This document shows positions 42,974 through 56,035 of a DNA stretch of 64,000 nt, in pieces. The translations under genes and the position numbers were made by a program. How positions within the stretch are numbered: position 1 is the stretch's first letter; the number at the start of each line of letters is the position of its first letter. The notes below the pieces were generated by a model, which was not told the origin of the DNA, did no database searches, and saw only the letters and a program-made list of their open reading frames with translations. Source of the DNA: Bolinopsis microptera (lineage: Eukaryota > Ctenophora > Tentaculata > Lobata > Bolinopsidae); contig NC_087072.1 in the NCBI RefSeq assembly GCF_026151205.1, positions 16,321,669-16,385,668 on the forward strand, read 5' to 3'.

Positions 42974-44620
42974 GAATATTCAGTTTCTACATCAACTACG
43001 GCATAGAGTCCAAGAGAAAATAAACAAGATGAACATATGGGGTCTGAAAATGAGAATATATACTACTCCATGTTTCTTGACTTTTGCCAGTGCATCATCA
43101 ATGCTATGTTTCGCCAAAGGTATGGTTACTACATAATCATGTCCTAAAAAACCATTTTACTAACAAACCTTGATATGAACTATTATACTTGGCTATTATT
43201 TTAGAAGCCAAATAGTGATTCATGTACCTGAAAGAGTGGTCTAACATTGTGTGCTGTAAAAAACACTTTAATTACAGGAATACTTCTGGTGACAGACTCG
43301 CCTCCAGGACAAACACCACATACCTAGTTTAACTGCGAGTTACTTACGCTGGAGCCATTTTGGCTTCCAAATGCCCGTCCCCTTAAATGTTCAACTAATC
43401 CGACTCAAGCGTTGGGAAAGAGTTGTAACCCCAGTCCCGTGATGCTGCTTGGAGTATATTAGCTGGTACTTTAAAACAAAGCAGATGACTGGTTTTTATG
43501 ATGTAAATTTGAACAGGAGAAGCTTAGCTCCTTGTAACACAATTGTGAGTTATTGAAAATAACATGACATTAATGTTAAGTGACGATAACTTTGGTTTAT
43601 TTTCAAATTAACTCAGAGAAAAAGGTATAAATATTGTCAATACCTGTCGGTGATGTAGATAGTAGTTGAGTTGCTCTTTGTTCATGTATAAAGACGGATA
43701 AATCGGGACGTCTCCTGGATTTACATGATTCTGGTGAAATTTACTTCTCACATCCTAGACACTTGGTGGGTACACGACAAAAATAACTACCTTCTTAACC
43801 GAATCAGTTACTTTTTGATTTATGTAATGGACTTAACATTTTGATCAAATCTGTATAATCAGCACAATGCCGTCGTTTACTATAATTAAACCGATTTGAT
43901 TAAAATGTTAAATACTTTGACCATATAATACTTGGCCAAGTAGTAAGACTTCTCATCGCTGACAATATAGCCTGCTCTTGCATGGCTATAGGTATCCATG
44001 ACCGTAACTCACGAATTTCCACAATTAAAAGGCACTTACAGACGGTCTTACTAACTGAGTGGCTCAAGGAAAGATAGACACGGAAATGAAATGCCACAAC
44101 ATGAAGTAGATGAACCTGTCAGCAATGGTAAGATATTTTCAAACTTTATAACATCCTAGCTGTGAGAGTTATCTCCTGAACATTGCAATTGGTTTGGTTA
44201 ATTGCTGTCACGTGTCCATATATTAACTTCCGTGGCTTCTTAAGTTTATAAATAAGAAGATGTCTATTGCATAATCAATTATGACAATATATATCAGGTG
44301 TCATGACGAATTCTCTGTTGGCCACTGGAGAGATCTGGGAAGCCCTCACATTCTGCACAAAACACCCCGAAAGTCGTTCCCCCGAAATCATCAACTTTAC
44401 GATATTGCCAGTGCTCTCTGGTCATAACTTCATCTTCATACCCCGTGTCATGAAGTGTCGGGCCCCTGATGTTCTCCTCATAGACACTAACCCAAGTATC
44501 TTTACAATCCTGGGATCTGTCGTTTTTGTTTGGTAATGCATATGCACTGGCCACCTCCGTCAGTGGATAGGTATGCTGTTGTCTATGCAGGGACTAGTCC
44601 AGAACGATAGGTTTTGGTAA
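42974..44620 (+). pseudogene. SLC35B1: SLC35B1-like nucleotide(-sugar) transporter, copy 1 (frames broken)
   Basis: Several exons follow the SLC35B1 order on the plus strand. About 42974-43120: FYINYGIE..., YSMFLTFASAIINAMFAKG (TM1-TM2). About 43279-43460: VTDSPPG, YVGAMLASNAALKCFNYPTQ, ALGKSCNPVPVMLLGV. About 43655-43770: LIVVGVALFMYKDGKSGRL. About 44050-44135: DGLTS-AQEKM. About 44305-44600: TGEIWKFLTFCTKHPE, then IGHNFIFITVSEFGPL, TTTRKFFTILGSVVLFGNAL. SLC35B1 is a ten-helix carrier of the ER membrane, studied as an ATP/ADP exchanger and a sugar-nucleotide transporter. Minus-strand frames over the same exons are shadows. Frames are restored only by combining both copies, so error rather than decay is likely. 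Confidence 0.82.
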
Positions 44621-45025
44621 AACATGTACACGGTTGAGACACTCAGAAACAATTAATTTGGTGTTAAATGGGTTAAAATTATCTGTCTCCACAGACTGAT
44701 ATCAATTCCGTTAATTCATAAAAAAATTGCAACCAGTATAGCTGTATTTTATTTTAAATTCCCTACTAAATTTCATCTAACATTAACAATAGTTTTGTCT
44801 GACAGTTTCTGATAATCATAATTTTATCTATTCATAACGAATATTATGTTTAATAATTATATGGGAAGTTAGATTAATAACATTTAAGTAGTTTCAGATG
44901 TCTTATGTTGCCTTTAGCTCAATTCGGTCTGTTTTAGGGATTTAATATTTAACTATCAGAAATTTCACCTAGACCCCTAGACTTTTTAGATATATTCTCG
45001 ACGTGGATTCAAAAAAATTTATTCG
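44621..45025. other. end of tandem unit copy 1
   Basis: AT-rich sequence downstream of SLC35B1 with no gene. Its counterpart at 62420-62830 is colinear; the first unit has unrelated sequence at the matching left side (before 27322), which marks the array boundary. Confidence 0.45.
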
Positions 45026-45379
45026 AGTTGATGATAATACAATTATTTTTCAAGAACATGCTACTAACCTGACTACGTACAATGATGATTTGGGTAACCG
45101 TATAAGTAAGTATTTGTGGATGGTTAGTATAACGTATGACCAACTAAGCTCTTAATTTTTATTCATTTATTTATTTCGCTGATTTCAAGATCAGAATCGA
45201 GTTTAAAACTGACTACATAAAGTTGGCAAAAATCGAGATTAATCAAAGCTTGTTTATTTTGCACATTCATTCTATAAATGAAAGCTCTAAGTTTCGTTCA
45301 CTGATTGTTTAAATCATCTTCCTACAGACTCTAACACCTTACTAAAATATCCATTTTATACAATATCCCAACCTGTAGC

Positions 45380-46600
45380 AGAAATGGTCGAAGGGTTCAG
45401 TATCCCCCCAACTCGAGATCGCCTGCTCCAAAACTTCCGAGAAAAGAGCAACAAGTAAAACAACTGGACTTAGTTCTAACAAAGGATCCAATTAGAAGAT
45501 GGTCACGGAGGCAGATCTGAGCAGAACCCGAGGCTGATGTTCCGCCCTGCCGGAGAACAGCGAGGAAAGAACGTGTACAAGTTGTTTATATACATACAAG
45601 GTGTACAAGTTATTTAAAAACGTTTAAATACGTCCTCTTTTGTGATTAATTTATATTCGTGGCTATGCTGGTACTATTAATTTCGAGTAAAATGTTTTCG
45701 AGGGAAATAAGTTATGGGGCACATAATGTATGAATTTCGTGCAGGTGCGAGAATATCTGAAGTCTGCCCCAACAAAAGGGCTGTGATCCACTAGGAAGGA
45801 GGTAAAAGTATTCAATGTTGGCGAAGCCAAACATTATGGTCACCGAACAGGAGATAAAGAGTGAACTTTACTCTAAAGGAACCTTCGAACGAACAGTTTC
45901 GAAAAGCACGAGGATCCAATGTACCACAAGATGCGGCAAGAAGGTATGAAATTGCTTTGAGCCTAGAGATCCTTCGTGGTTCTACGTGTATTGCTAGTTT
46001 TTAGAAGAGTCGATTAAAATTGAACGACCTGATTGCCAATCATAAATGAACGATCAGTATTCTTTTTGATTCAGCATACACATTTATTATTGAAAAACCA
46101 ATCAAGCATAAAAATTGTGATGTTATTTACAAATATCAAATTAATAATTGATAATGATGAAAGCAGCTTCTAAATTCGGATAGCCTGTGGCAAGACAACG
46201 CCCGATTCTAATGCTCTACAGACCTACACAATGCAAGTAAGTGGTAAATATTTCATGCTAGCATGAGGCCAATTTAAATTAATAATTAAATATTAAAATA
46301 ATTCCTCAGCACGATGACCAGGAATGAGGAGGCACACCAAAAGAGTTGAGGATATGCTCAATGAAAGCCATTATGTAGTGAAGATAAAAGTGGGGTGGCA
46401 GTGATGAAGACTCCCAAAAGAAAAAGAAAAGGAAGAAGGAAGAAGTGCAAAAGAGAACGGAAAAATTCAGATCAATCCAGCGAGGAGAAAGAATAAGATC
46501 ATGTAGAAAATGAGGAGTTTCAGAAAAGAAAAATAAAAAGAAGAAAAAAGAGGAGACTACATCCTCCGGACAGGATGAGGATTCAAAAGATTGATCATGA
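45380..46600 (+). pseudogene. exons of the unidentified gene, copy 2 (frames broken)
   Basis: Same blocks as 27680-28890: the RDRL...EKSNK exon at about 45385-45565, a second exon after GTGCAG near 45745, and the acidic/Lys-rich 3' exon at 46310-46600. Indels differ from copy 1, for example the Cys-pair region reads differently although the nucleotides align well. Confidence 0.5.
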
Positions 46601-47304
46601 GTTTCTGAGTTTCTGAAGTTCGACTACGATTTAATCTTAAAATACTGAAAAAGTATTTCAATAAAGTACAGTCAACTAGAAATGTACGGGATTACAAGAA
46701 TACACTATGATATGGGATATAAAGTATTATAACTCTTGAATTAAACAGATTTTATTTTGCTACAAATTCTCAAACAGCTACTGTTTTTTGACACAACTAC
46801 TACGGACTTACAGTTGACAAATATTATTTGACTTAAAACGTCTACCAACAGCATATTTCTTATTTATTGTGAGTTTTAAATTACGAACTGATTTTCTAAT
46901 GTTAAACGATACGAACAGATGTAATTTACCTGTGTTTTATTGAAGGCAAAAATAGAATCTTATCATTAACTTTTGGCAAATGTTTTGCTATTTGAGTGCA
47001 TAACACGATACCAGTCTTATATCCCGGACCCGGACCGTTATTATAATGATGATCTACAGATAGCATGCTTAGAGTGTAGACAACAAAGTTATTAATAAAC
47101 ACAAAGCACAATAGAAGAAGCCCAAAAGATGTCGACAAACTATACAGCCTTCCCTTCGACATCATCTCCCCATCCGACCCATGACCTCACAGCAGTCAGC
47201 ACCATCGGAGGTGAGAATCCGTCTTCCTCTGTCCCTGCAAGATGATATCTCCAAATAGATACTGTTCTACGCACGCGGAATCTGTCGGCGTATTTTGTTT
47301 TCAG

Positions 47305-48375
47305 AGCACTTCACACCTGTCCATTTCAAGTGACAAATCATTTTGTGTGTGTGATATTGAGACTAGGAAATTACAGCATAGGTATCAAATGCACACGATA
47401 ATCCGCTGTATGAACTGTGTGAAGTCGGGATGGGAAGGATATTCGCTACTGGTGATGAACGAAGGGGAAGTTTGTTTTACTTCATTAGTTTTTTAAGCTA
47501 CAGTTATTATTATGAAAGTTTTTTGTGAGGTTGATAATAATTCTGAATATCATGCTGAGCTCCTCAAAAAGTTCAAAATTCATTCAATCTTATCCTAATT
47601 ATAGCCTTTTGGCATTTAACAAACTTTACCTAATGCTTTTCCAATTTACAGAGTATAAAATGTGGGGATCTGAGAAAAGAAGAACCCATCGTGATGCATA
47701 AACCAGAGCACGACAAACTCATCTCCCCTTCTTCAGTCGATCCACAGGATCCACCCTGGTAGTCTTACAAATCTGGAGAAGGTCGCACGTCTGTCTGAAC
47801 CACGACAACGCATCTCATAGCACGTATCTGACCGAATGTGTACATGAGCTGTAACATGTTACGTGGTGCATAACCAACAGTAAAGTTGTGTGCGAGGGAG
47901 ACGGAGAGGGGGTGTTGAACAAAATTTACGTGGACACTGGGGGTATAAATCAACAGGATACCCGTTCAGGAGAAGTGTAGCTTGATACTGTGTTGTGTAT
48001 TCCTGAGGAAATTCTAGTTTTAGGATGTATGGACGGTGTTATCCAGCTACCTCCCTCTTTCACACAAACCCCTGACCCACAACTAGGGGATCACTCTGAT
48101 AACTCATAGAGGCCTTTTGTTTTGTCGCATGATGAAGAGGAAACTTGTCAATAGACATGATTATTTTGTCGGGCGGGTCCGTTTGAGAAACTGGATAGGA
48201 TATTTAAGAATCTTCTGTTGAGACAGTGATAAGGATAGTGGATTCAGAGATAATGATATGATGAGTCAGATCGTCAGAAATGAGCAACCTAAGAAAAAGA
48301 AATTAAAACATAATAGTTCGTAAGGAAATTAAGTCCTAACGAGACTGCTGATTTTTTCAGCGACTTAGCTTAGCT
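47305..48375 (+). pseudogene. WDR55: WDR55-like C-terminal exons, copy 2 (frames broken)
   Basis: Exon at 47305-47465 is open and reads TSHLSISSDKSFCVCDIETR (first acceptor TTTTCAG). The second exon, about 47652-48375, aligns with 29972-30703 and carries the same WD-repeat and Lys-rich tail words, with different frameshifts. It ends GATTTTTTCAGCGACTTAGC then TTAG (DFFSDLA and stop). Confidence 0.73.
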
Positions 48376-51300
48376 TACATTTGTGAACGTTTTAAGAGAA
48401 TAATTGGACTACCGGATACTTTTTATTTACCTAATTTCTATTTACCGTATAATTGATCTAAGTATGGTATTTTACTGCCTAATTTACGGTTCTCATCAAT
48501 TTGATTTTATATACTGTATAAATTGAACGATAGTGAAGCACATCATCACAATTATTTCCATCTTTATAGAATTAAGCTGAAACAATGTTATCACAATCTT
48601 TGAAGGAAGTGCATACAAGATAGGAGTATGGATTGTGCGGGATGGTGAAGTATTGTCCAACCCCGACGCACCTACTTGCTCCCACGGTTCCACGGTTTCT
48701 TACCACTCACACCGGCGCAACATCACCGAGACTCATATCCTCAAACTAGTCCAAACAGGCTATCGATTAAGTTGCTGTTATGAAAACTTAACCATACACA
48801 ATCTCTGGACTTTCACCGAGCCATCACTGAACTTGTATTGTGTTGTTTTGTAAGGAAAAACTGCAGCTCTAACAACGTAATCCTCTTCTTTCGGAAGCAG
48901 TTGTATCAATATCCGATATGAACTTGTGTGAGTTATACTATCGGACCGGCATGGGAGCGACCGATAGTCAGCACTGCAGATTGTAGCGCGCACTCTGAGC
49001 GCAACTCTGGAACAATCCTCTCAGCTGTTAACCATTTGTATCGCTCGATGTTTGAGATTGGGAGAACAGGTCGATTACATGTTTGTTGTGAATTAAATCT
49101 TTATTTTACTTCAGAATGATAGTTCTCGTGATTTGATGAAAACAGATTTCTCAATCCATTTCCAGTTGAGATGAGTTACAGCCTTGATTATTTGTTTAAA
49201 TCTACAAGAAAAAGATATTTTACATACTTTCTAGCACATGGATAAGGAAAATCCATGACAGAGTAAATTATTCCGATTATCAAAATAATAAATGATTACA
49301 AATTGATTATAATGCAGATATGATGTTTAATAAGAAGGTTAATCAATACAATATAATCATCTGAGAGGTTATACCTGAATAACAATATAATCATGTGTAT
49401 GTATACTGACACAGGTAACAGTGGCAGATAACCCCACAGTACTCTACGTGTCGGGAGCAAAACACAAGGTTAACAGTTACAAGACTCAGAGATACAATGA
49501 TACGGTGAAACCCTGATATAGCAGTCGGCAATGTCCTGGGACAGGATGTAGTTTAAAAACTTAACAAATTTTTAAAGATGTAAATCTCCGCTTTGTATTT
49601 CGTAAAACTAGTATTATGTTAGCCAAACTTTGTATCTTTGTATTTCAACATTGGATTCCTGGCCGTACTTAATCCAAATAAGACGCTTTCATGCCAGGTT
49701 TGCCAGAGTGTTGAAGTTTAAGTAACGACCCCTGTCCTGGATACAACATTGAGCAGCTTGCAAACAGGGAAAAAGTTTATTAGAGTCTACCTACCTGTGT
49801 CCAAAGAATTGATGTCAGTCTTTTTCTGGTTTGTCAAGATGTATATCTAGCAGGAACCCGTCCTAAACCCTAAAGTGGTTTTTAAGACTCGAGAGACTAA
49901 AATGATTAATTACCTATTTAATTCGCGTTTTTGACACCACTTGGGAGCCCAAATTGTGGCACTAAAATTATTTATTCCTAGGCCAATTATTAATTTTTTC
50001 ATGCGATTATGAAGCCATAAAAAGCATTTGACCCAGTCAAAAAAGTTTCAGTTGTATATCTTTACGGTTTTTGCGGAAAGTTGCGTTAAAGTTGATGCCG
50101 TTGTGACAGTAAAATGCACGGAATATACATACATATTAACGTCTCGCATAATATATGTAAATAACTCGGATAGTTGCATGTAATATCTACTTTCATAAAC
50201 AATAACATCCCATTTCTCGACATTCCATTGGCGTCACCCGGCTATTCTTCCCAGGACTGTCTATCGCACATTGAAGGGACAGCAGTAACGATGCCTTGCG
50301 GCAGGGAGAACTGCACTAAAGCGGATCTTTGTTTTTCTATACAGGTTAAAACCATCACAACATCCACTGATGCGTAAAATTATAACATGAGGTCCACCTT
50401 ATAACACTCACCAAGTTCAAACTTACAGTTTTGTATGAGAACTTGCCTGAAATATGCATTTAAATCTTGATTAAACTAAATAATACTTTAAATCCAGAAA
50501 CAGTGTTCGCGATGCTGGAGGAGATAACCGTAACGAGCGATCTACTATCTTTCCCCCACCGACGACAATTCCTCATGATCTAGCCATCTTCTGGTTCTGC
50601 ATTAAATGATAAGCCCCTTCTATCAAAGACCACCTATTAAACCACTTCTAATTATATATGACCTATTATACTAGTGGTAGTTTTATAGACCACATTTAAA
50701 TATTAAACTTATCAACTTATTTATATATTAATTTGGTGAACAGTATCACCCTAGTTTTAACATTTGATAATTGTACAGTATTATTTGACGACACATTGAA
50801 CTGAATTTTATTTTATATTCTACTTTATATTCTAGATATTTTTTTTATTTTACCACAGACGACAACTGTCCTGTTTTTTCTTCAATATTAGTTACCATAA
50901 CTCTTGATACCGACTTTATTACAAGACATTGCAAAGATACACACCATTAGGCAATCATATTTCATCTAAATTATTTCACATGCATTAGGCTTAGAAATTA
51001 TATTCTCTGCGTCAACAGATATTCAAATGTTTAATTAATTATGTAGTATGAAAAACCAGTGTTAAAAAAAACAAAAAAAAAAGAGTATATAAGAAGTTAA
51101 TTAATATTAGCTTGGGCTATTATATTGAACTATGTATTGAGGTTTAATGAAGATATGGAATTTGAAATCATAAAATTAACCTATGAGGTTGGGAATTTTG
51201 CATAGTAAATAGGATTACAACTCATATATATCATATTATTTGAGATTGGTAATTCGATTTCCTGAATATTACTCAAGGAATATGATTATTAATATCTCAT

Positions 51301-51640
51301 TTAGGCTTTAGGTAGGTGCCCCGCAAAAAGAAACTTGATTCTTCCAGGAGCATCCGAGCAAGAGCTTGTCTACATATATATTAAATTAATAACCAACATT
51401 CTGTATGTGCACACGAAAAATTATTTCACTCAAACATAGGAAAAACCAGTGTAGACACCGTGGAAGAATTCATCGACAGTATGCTGAAATCAGACCTTCA
51501 CCAATGACGGCGAATCTCTTCAGTTCAGTCAGGTAGAAAGCATTCAGTATGTTCTTTTGGAGAGAGGTACAAGTATAGCGATCCAGAGATGAGAACTAAG
51601 AAAACCGTGGAGATCCCTGATAAAATTGCTACACCTTGTC
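48376..51640. other. unit interior between WDR55-like gene and LINE, copy 2
   Basis: Colinear with 30704-33890. It contains the exon-like block at 48630-48770 and no other recognisable coding sequence. A run of A and a TATATAAG-containing stretch at 51065-51095 differ from copy 1. Confidence 0.4.
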
Positions 51641-54600
51641 CTGAAAATCATGAGGATTATCTGTAGCATAAGAAACCCTGTAATGAACAGCGTGTTATAC
51701 AACCGCAATGAGAAGTGCGAGGTTATCTGCCTGAACATTCAGACAATGAACCGGTGATACATCCAGAGACTAGCATATTGACTCTTCCATTGGGAGGTGA
51801 AAGCAAAAGTCCCTTTCTCTGAAAAGACAAACCAGTTCACACGCACAAGTGTACTCCAAGATTCAGTTACAGATGACCAGAAGGAGTCAGGCTCACTACA
51901 AGCACTCTATCCAAAGGGTCAGTCACTGTGCACAGTACGATATAGTTTCACCTCCGATCAAATAGATGGAAAGGAAATCGTGCCAGTACATGTATCTATC
52001 TCTGATTCAAATGGAGCAGGTATGAAATATGAGAGGATCACAAAGGAGCTTTGGGAGTGGCTGCCTGGTCGGAATGGTTTGGCTCCTACAATAGATACAT
52101 AACCCATATCATGCTGAGGATACAAGAACATAGTTTTATATGGTGGTACTAAATGATGTATAGAAGACCATCTGTATAAATCTCAGCGTGAAATTATTTG
52201 CTATAATTAGTCATCTAGAATGCAAGTAATGAGCAAAATCAAGAGGCCAATCCAACATGCCCCAAGTATTTCTTCTTTGTCCCTTTTACAACCGAAATTG
52301 CTGTTTAAATAGAAAGTTCTATACTTTATAGAACTTATTCGTCGTCAGCTACTCCCCAAAAAACTTTTGGAGTCCAGATACGATGAGAGGCAATGAATGC
52401 TTCCTTGACAATAACACTGCTTACTTTGCCTAACCTTGTCCAGGGAGTTTGACAGAAATGGCCGAACGAATTACCTGTCACCTCAATTGGAAGGAGTGGC
52501 CAAACTTCTACTTAATCGTAATAACTGTCCTTGTTAGGATGCATGAGGACGATAGAGGAAGAGGGGGAGGAGGGACGGTAAGGAGGTTCAACACTATTTA
52601 TACTCATGCGCCGGAGGACCGCCTCATGTTTGAAGGCTATCAACACTCCTCCAACATGAATGTTCATAAAAAAGAGGTCTGTGCCCACTGTTTAAAAAGT
52701 ATTTTACTTAGGACAATCTATAATTAATGCAACCACTGCAATTGTCCAATCCCTCTAGATGATATTAACACCAGTGACAAACAAAATAAAAAGTTACGTT
52801 GTACTTGCCATAATAGTAATCCACCTAGCATTAAACCGTTATAACCGCAATTAAGCTACTGAATGATGGACAATGAAGACAACAGCTGATGCAGATGAAG
52901 TAATAACGTAAAAATCTCTATTACTTGAAAGCTGTGACCATATTCTGTTAAAAGACATAAAACCGCACCTTTGCTAACGAATAACAAGTGCAAAACTCAC
53001 TAATATTTCAAATCTGATAGGCAACAAATCAACTATGACTCCTTGCAATGAAATAGCTAGGTTAACTAACAAATTCTCTGTAATTGGTCCTTGCAGAAAC
53101 GAATGTAGCCCCTGAAATGAAAAACTTGTACAACTCACAGGCTAAAGAGAGCATCCATCAGATACCTTCGTGATCGAAAAGTAAAGGCTCAGGAGTACTC
53201 TATAAGTCCTGAACCCTTCAAGCAGTCAAAATAACAACCTTACACAAGTAACAGAAAACTATAAACCCACTTGTAACTATAGGGAAGTCTAAGGACATCA
53301 ACACAATAGGAGTTAATATACCGCCTCCAAGTGGTGCAATTCTGAGCAACTCACCAAGAACAGTCGTCAATACTTGATAAAGCCCCAAACTTACACACAT
53401 AGCAGGTGATATTAACATAATCACCATAGTAACAACAGTAGCATATAGCATACAAAAAAAAAACCAAAAGTATGAAGAAGTCTCCTATTTGTAGAGGCTT
53501 CTATCCATTGATATTCAAATAGCAACTCATGAAAAGCCTGGATGAAAATGCCTCGTGCATCGACAACCATCATTACAAATGACCTAAGACTCTGTTACTG
53601 CCTCTGGAGTCATAACTGATCACATAATCTCTCACCTCCCTATATTTACCATATTTGACTGGGAAATTAGCAAGACCAAACATATTTCACAACACACTCA
53701 ATATTATGACAATTGTAAATCAACACTGATGAAATTTATGCTAGAAGTCTTTGGTGAACAAACTAGAACAATGAACCAATTTAATAGAATTTTACTAACT
53801 TTCATATATCTTAAAAAAACAGCATAGACGAAACCTGCAAACTAAGCTGTACCAACAACCACTAAGCGCACTATCCAGAACAACCATGGATTACTGGCGT
53901 ATATAGCCTCATAAACCACTGCCAAGCGCTGTATGAAGACTGGGCGAAAGTCAGGAAAGTTTAAGTGTAAACAAGGCGAAACTGACACAAAAGGGGGCAC
54001 AAGCCTGTGTTCCTATCTTCTGTAATAAAAGAAACCGTTATGGATACTACAAAGAATATAGAAATGCTCTAAAAAGTTCGTAAAAAAGCTGTATCTGAAT
54101 ATTATTCTGACAAGTTACTTGAATAACATCAGGGAAATTCTACCAAGAAAACTGGGAACTGATAAATATAATTCGTGGCCAAACATAAACGTGATATCAG
54201 AACCTATATTTATTACCATAGACGAAGAAAAGATAACAGAGCGCAAGTTTTAAATCAAATGATTCAATAAGTAATTGTGTAACCCTAGCATCAACATTAA
54301 TGCAGCCTACACATGACCTAGGAGAGATACAAAATAAATCAGCTTCCAAGTTTCTTTACTTCTTACCTTAAATCGACTACAGCTAATATATATCTACCAT
54401 ACGCTCACCTGAGGAGGTGCTAATAACATATCGGAACATAAGAATGGCAAGGCTAGCGACAATATACCAGTAACAAATAGTAAAGGCAGTATCATGCAAA
54501 ATTACCACAAAGTAACTACGGTATTGTACAACGAATGTATGCAACAGGGACGTATTTCACCAGCGACCTAAAAGTAGTAAAAATAAGTCCAAAAATAAGA

Positions 54601-56035
54601 AAGAAAAAGCTAGCTTCTTCAGAAAATACGGCCTATTTCTCCACCCCAACCTTAAGCAATAACGTAAAATACTTTGAAAAAATCATATTCTCCAGGCTTT
54701 ACAGTTTCCTTTCAGATCGCAAGGATTAAATATATGAAACACTATGGCTTTAGAAAAATCACCGACAAGCCATTCACTCACCTTCTCTGTCGACTTACAA
54801 TGAAAAATCTTTAGAGATAAAAATTCACGTACTAGTCCTCTTCAATGATTTAAGTAAAGCATTTTGACACAATCTGTCATGATAAACTGCTACAAAACTG
54901 AATGGATTATGGAATTCGGGGGGACTGCAAATAAATTGATAGCCATTACCTTTCTATAGACAGCAATATGTTCAGTACTTGGGAGAAGAATCCGAAAAAC
55001 TGTCTGTATATTTGTTGTTTCCTCAGGGGAACATATTAGGTCCCCTTGCTTTTCATTATCTACATCAATGAATATACCGATAAATCAGACCTAGGTAAGT
55101 ATATACTTTTAGGCCGATGAACACCAACGATAATTTTGTAGATAAATGTAATAAAAACACTTTACTGCCAAGAGCTAATAAAATTTCATAAACTTTGTTA
55201 CATCATATATGAAGAGTAACTGGCAGCATATCAACATAAAGAAATTTTGTTAATCCACTTTAACCACTGTAAAAATGAACCAGATTCAAACACCCAATGA
55301 ATTAGAACGGACACTAAAAAATATAGTAATTAAAAGGGTGAGGAAACTAAGTTTTCTTGGAGTCATTATTGACCAAAAAACTGAAACTGGGATGCTCACT
55401 TAAGAGCGTTTAAACGTAAATTGAAATGTGAGGATAGGTAGACCTATGTGGAATTAGACGCTGTGTACCTAAAAACTATATAAGGAACCTGTACCACACC
55501 TTTTTGAATCATCACCCTATGTTTTGAATATCAGTTGGGGAGTGTATCAAATAAAAATCTAGAAGCCATATTTAAAACACAAAAGCAATGCATAAGAATT
55601 CTCTTTGGTGATAATGGATGCTACTTCAATAAGTTCAAAACATGTGCCATAGTAAGGCCTATCACAGGGACGTAAGAACCGGTAAAGTTATCAAGCAGAT
55701 GTAGGCAAAGATTTCTTTGAACTAGCACACATTAAAACCAATCTTAACGATATAACATTCCTGACTGTCACAATCTTCATAATTCACTGTATTACTGTAA
55801 CTGTTTAAAATTAATAAGTTTCCAATCCACAGTCTCAAGTTCTCCTTTATTCAACATTTCACTCATGACGAACCACTACTTCATCCCACCCACTCCATCC
55901 TCACTATCCTCTATCAATCAACTTAGTATTATGGAATCACTGCCGTAAGTCAACAAGGAAATAGACTTCTCCACTCCCATAATATATTCACAAGAATACT
56001 CTTAAGAAATCTTTGTTAGAACTACAATCTAAATA
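51640..56035 (+). mobile_element. LINE with AlkB-like oxygenase, SGNH hydrolase, endonuclease and RT, copy 2
   Basis: Same order as copy 1. AlkB/SGNH block about 51650-52570 (LPEHSDNEPVIHPE at 51727; SISDSNGAGMKYERITKELW then WLPGRNG at 52000-52080). Endonuclease trace GSG-LALY near 53190. RT traces include KISP-IRKKK (54575), EKIIFSRLYSF (54677), GLGPL/LAF near 55040, the ADDT region near 55115 and KFLGVIIDQ near 55355. The C-terminal tail reaches about 56035. All frames are broken. Confidence 0.78.

Noticed and set aside
43900-44554. Minus-strand frames first read as an unknown gene (GYIVSDEKSYYLAKYY, MASAYALPNKND)
   Set aside because: The plus strand of the same exons encodes SLC35B1-like helices in the right order (TTTRKFFTILGSVVLFGNAL), so the minus frames are shadows.
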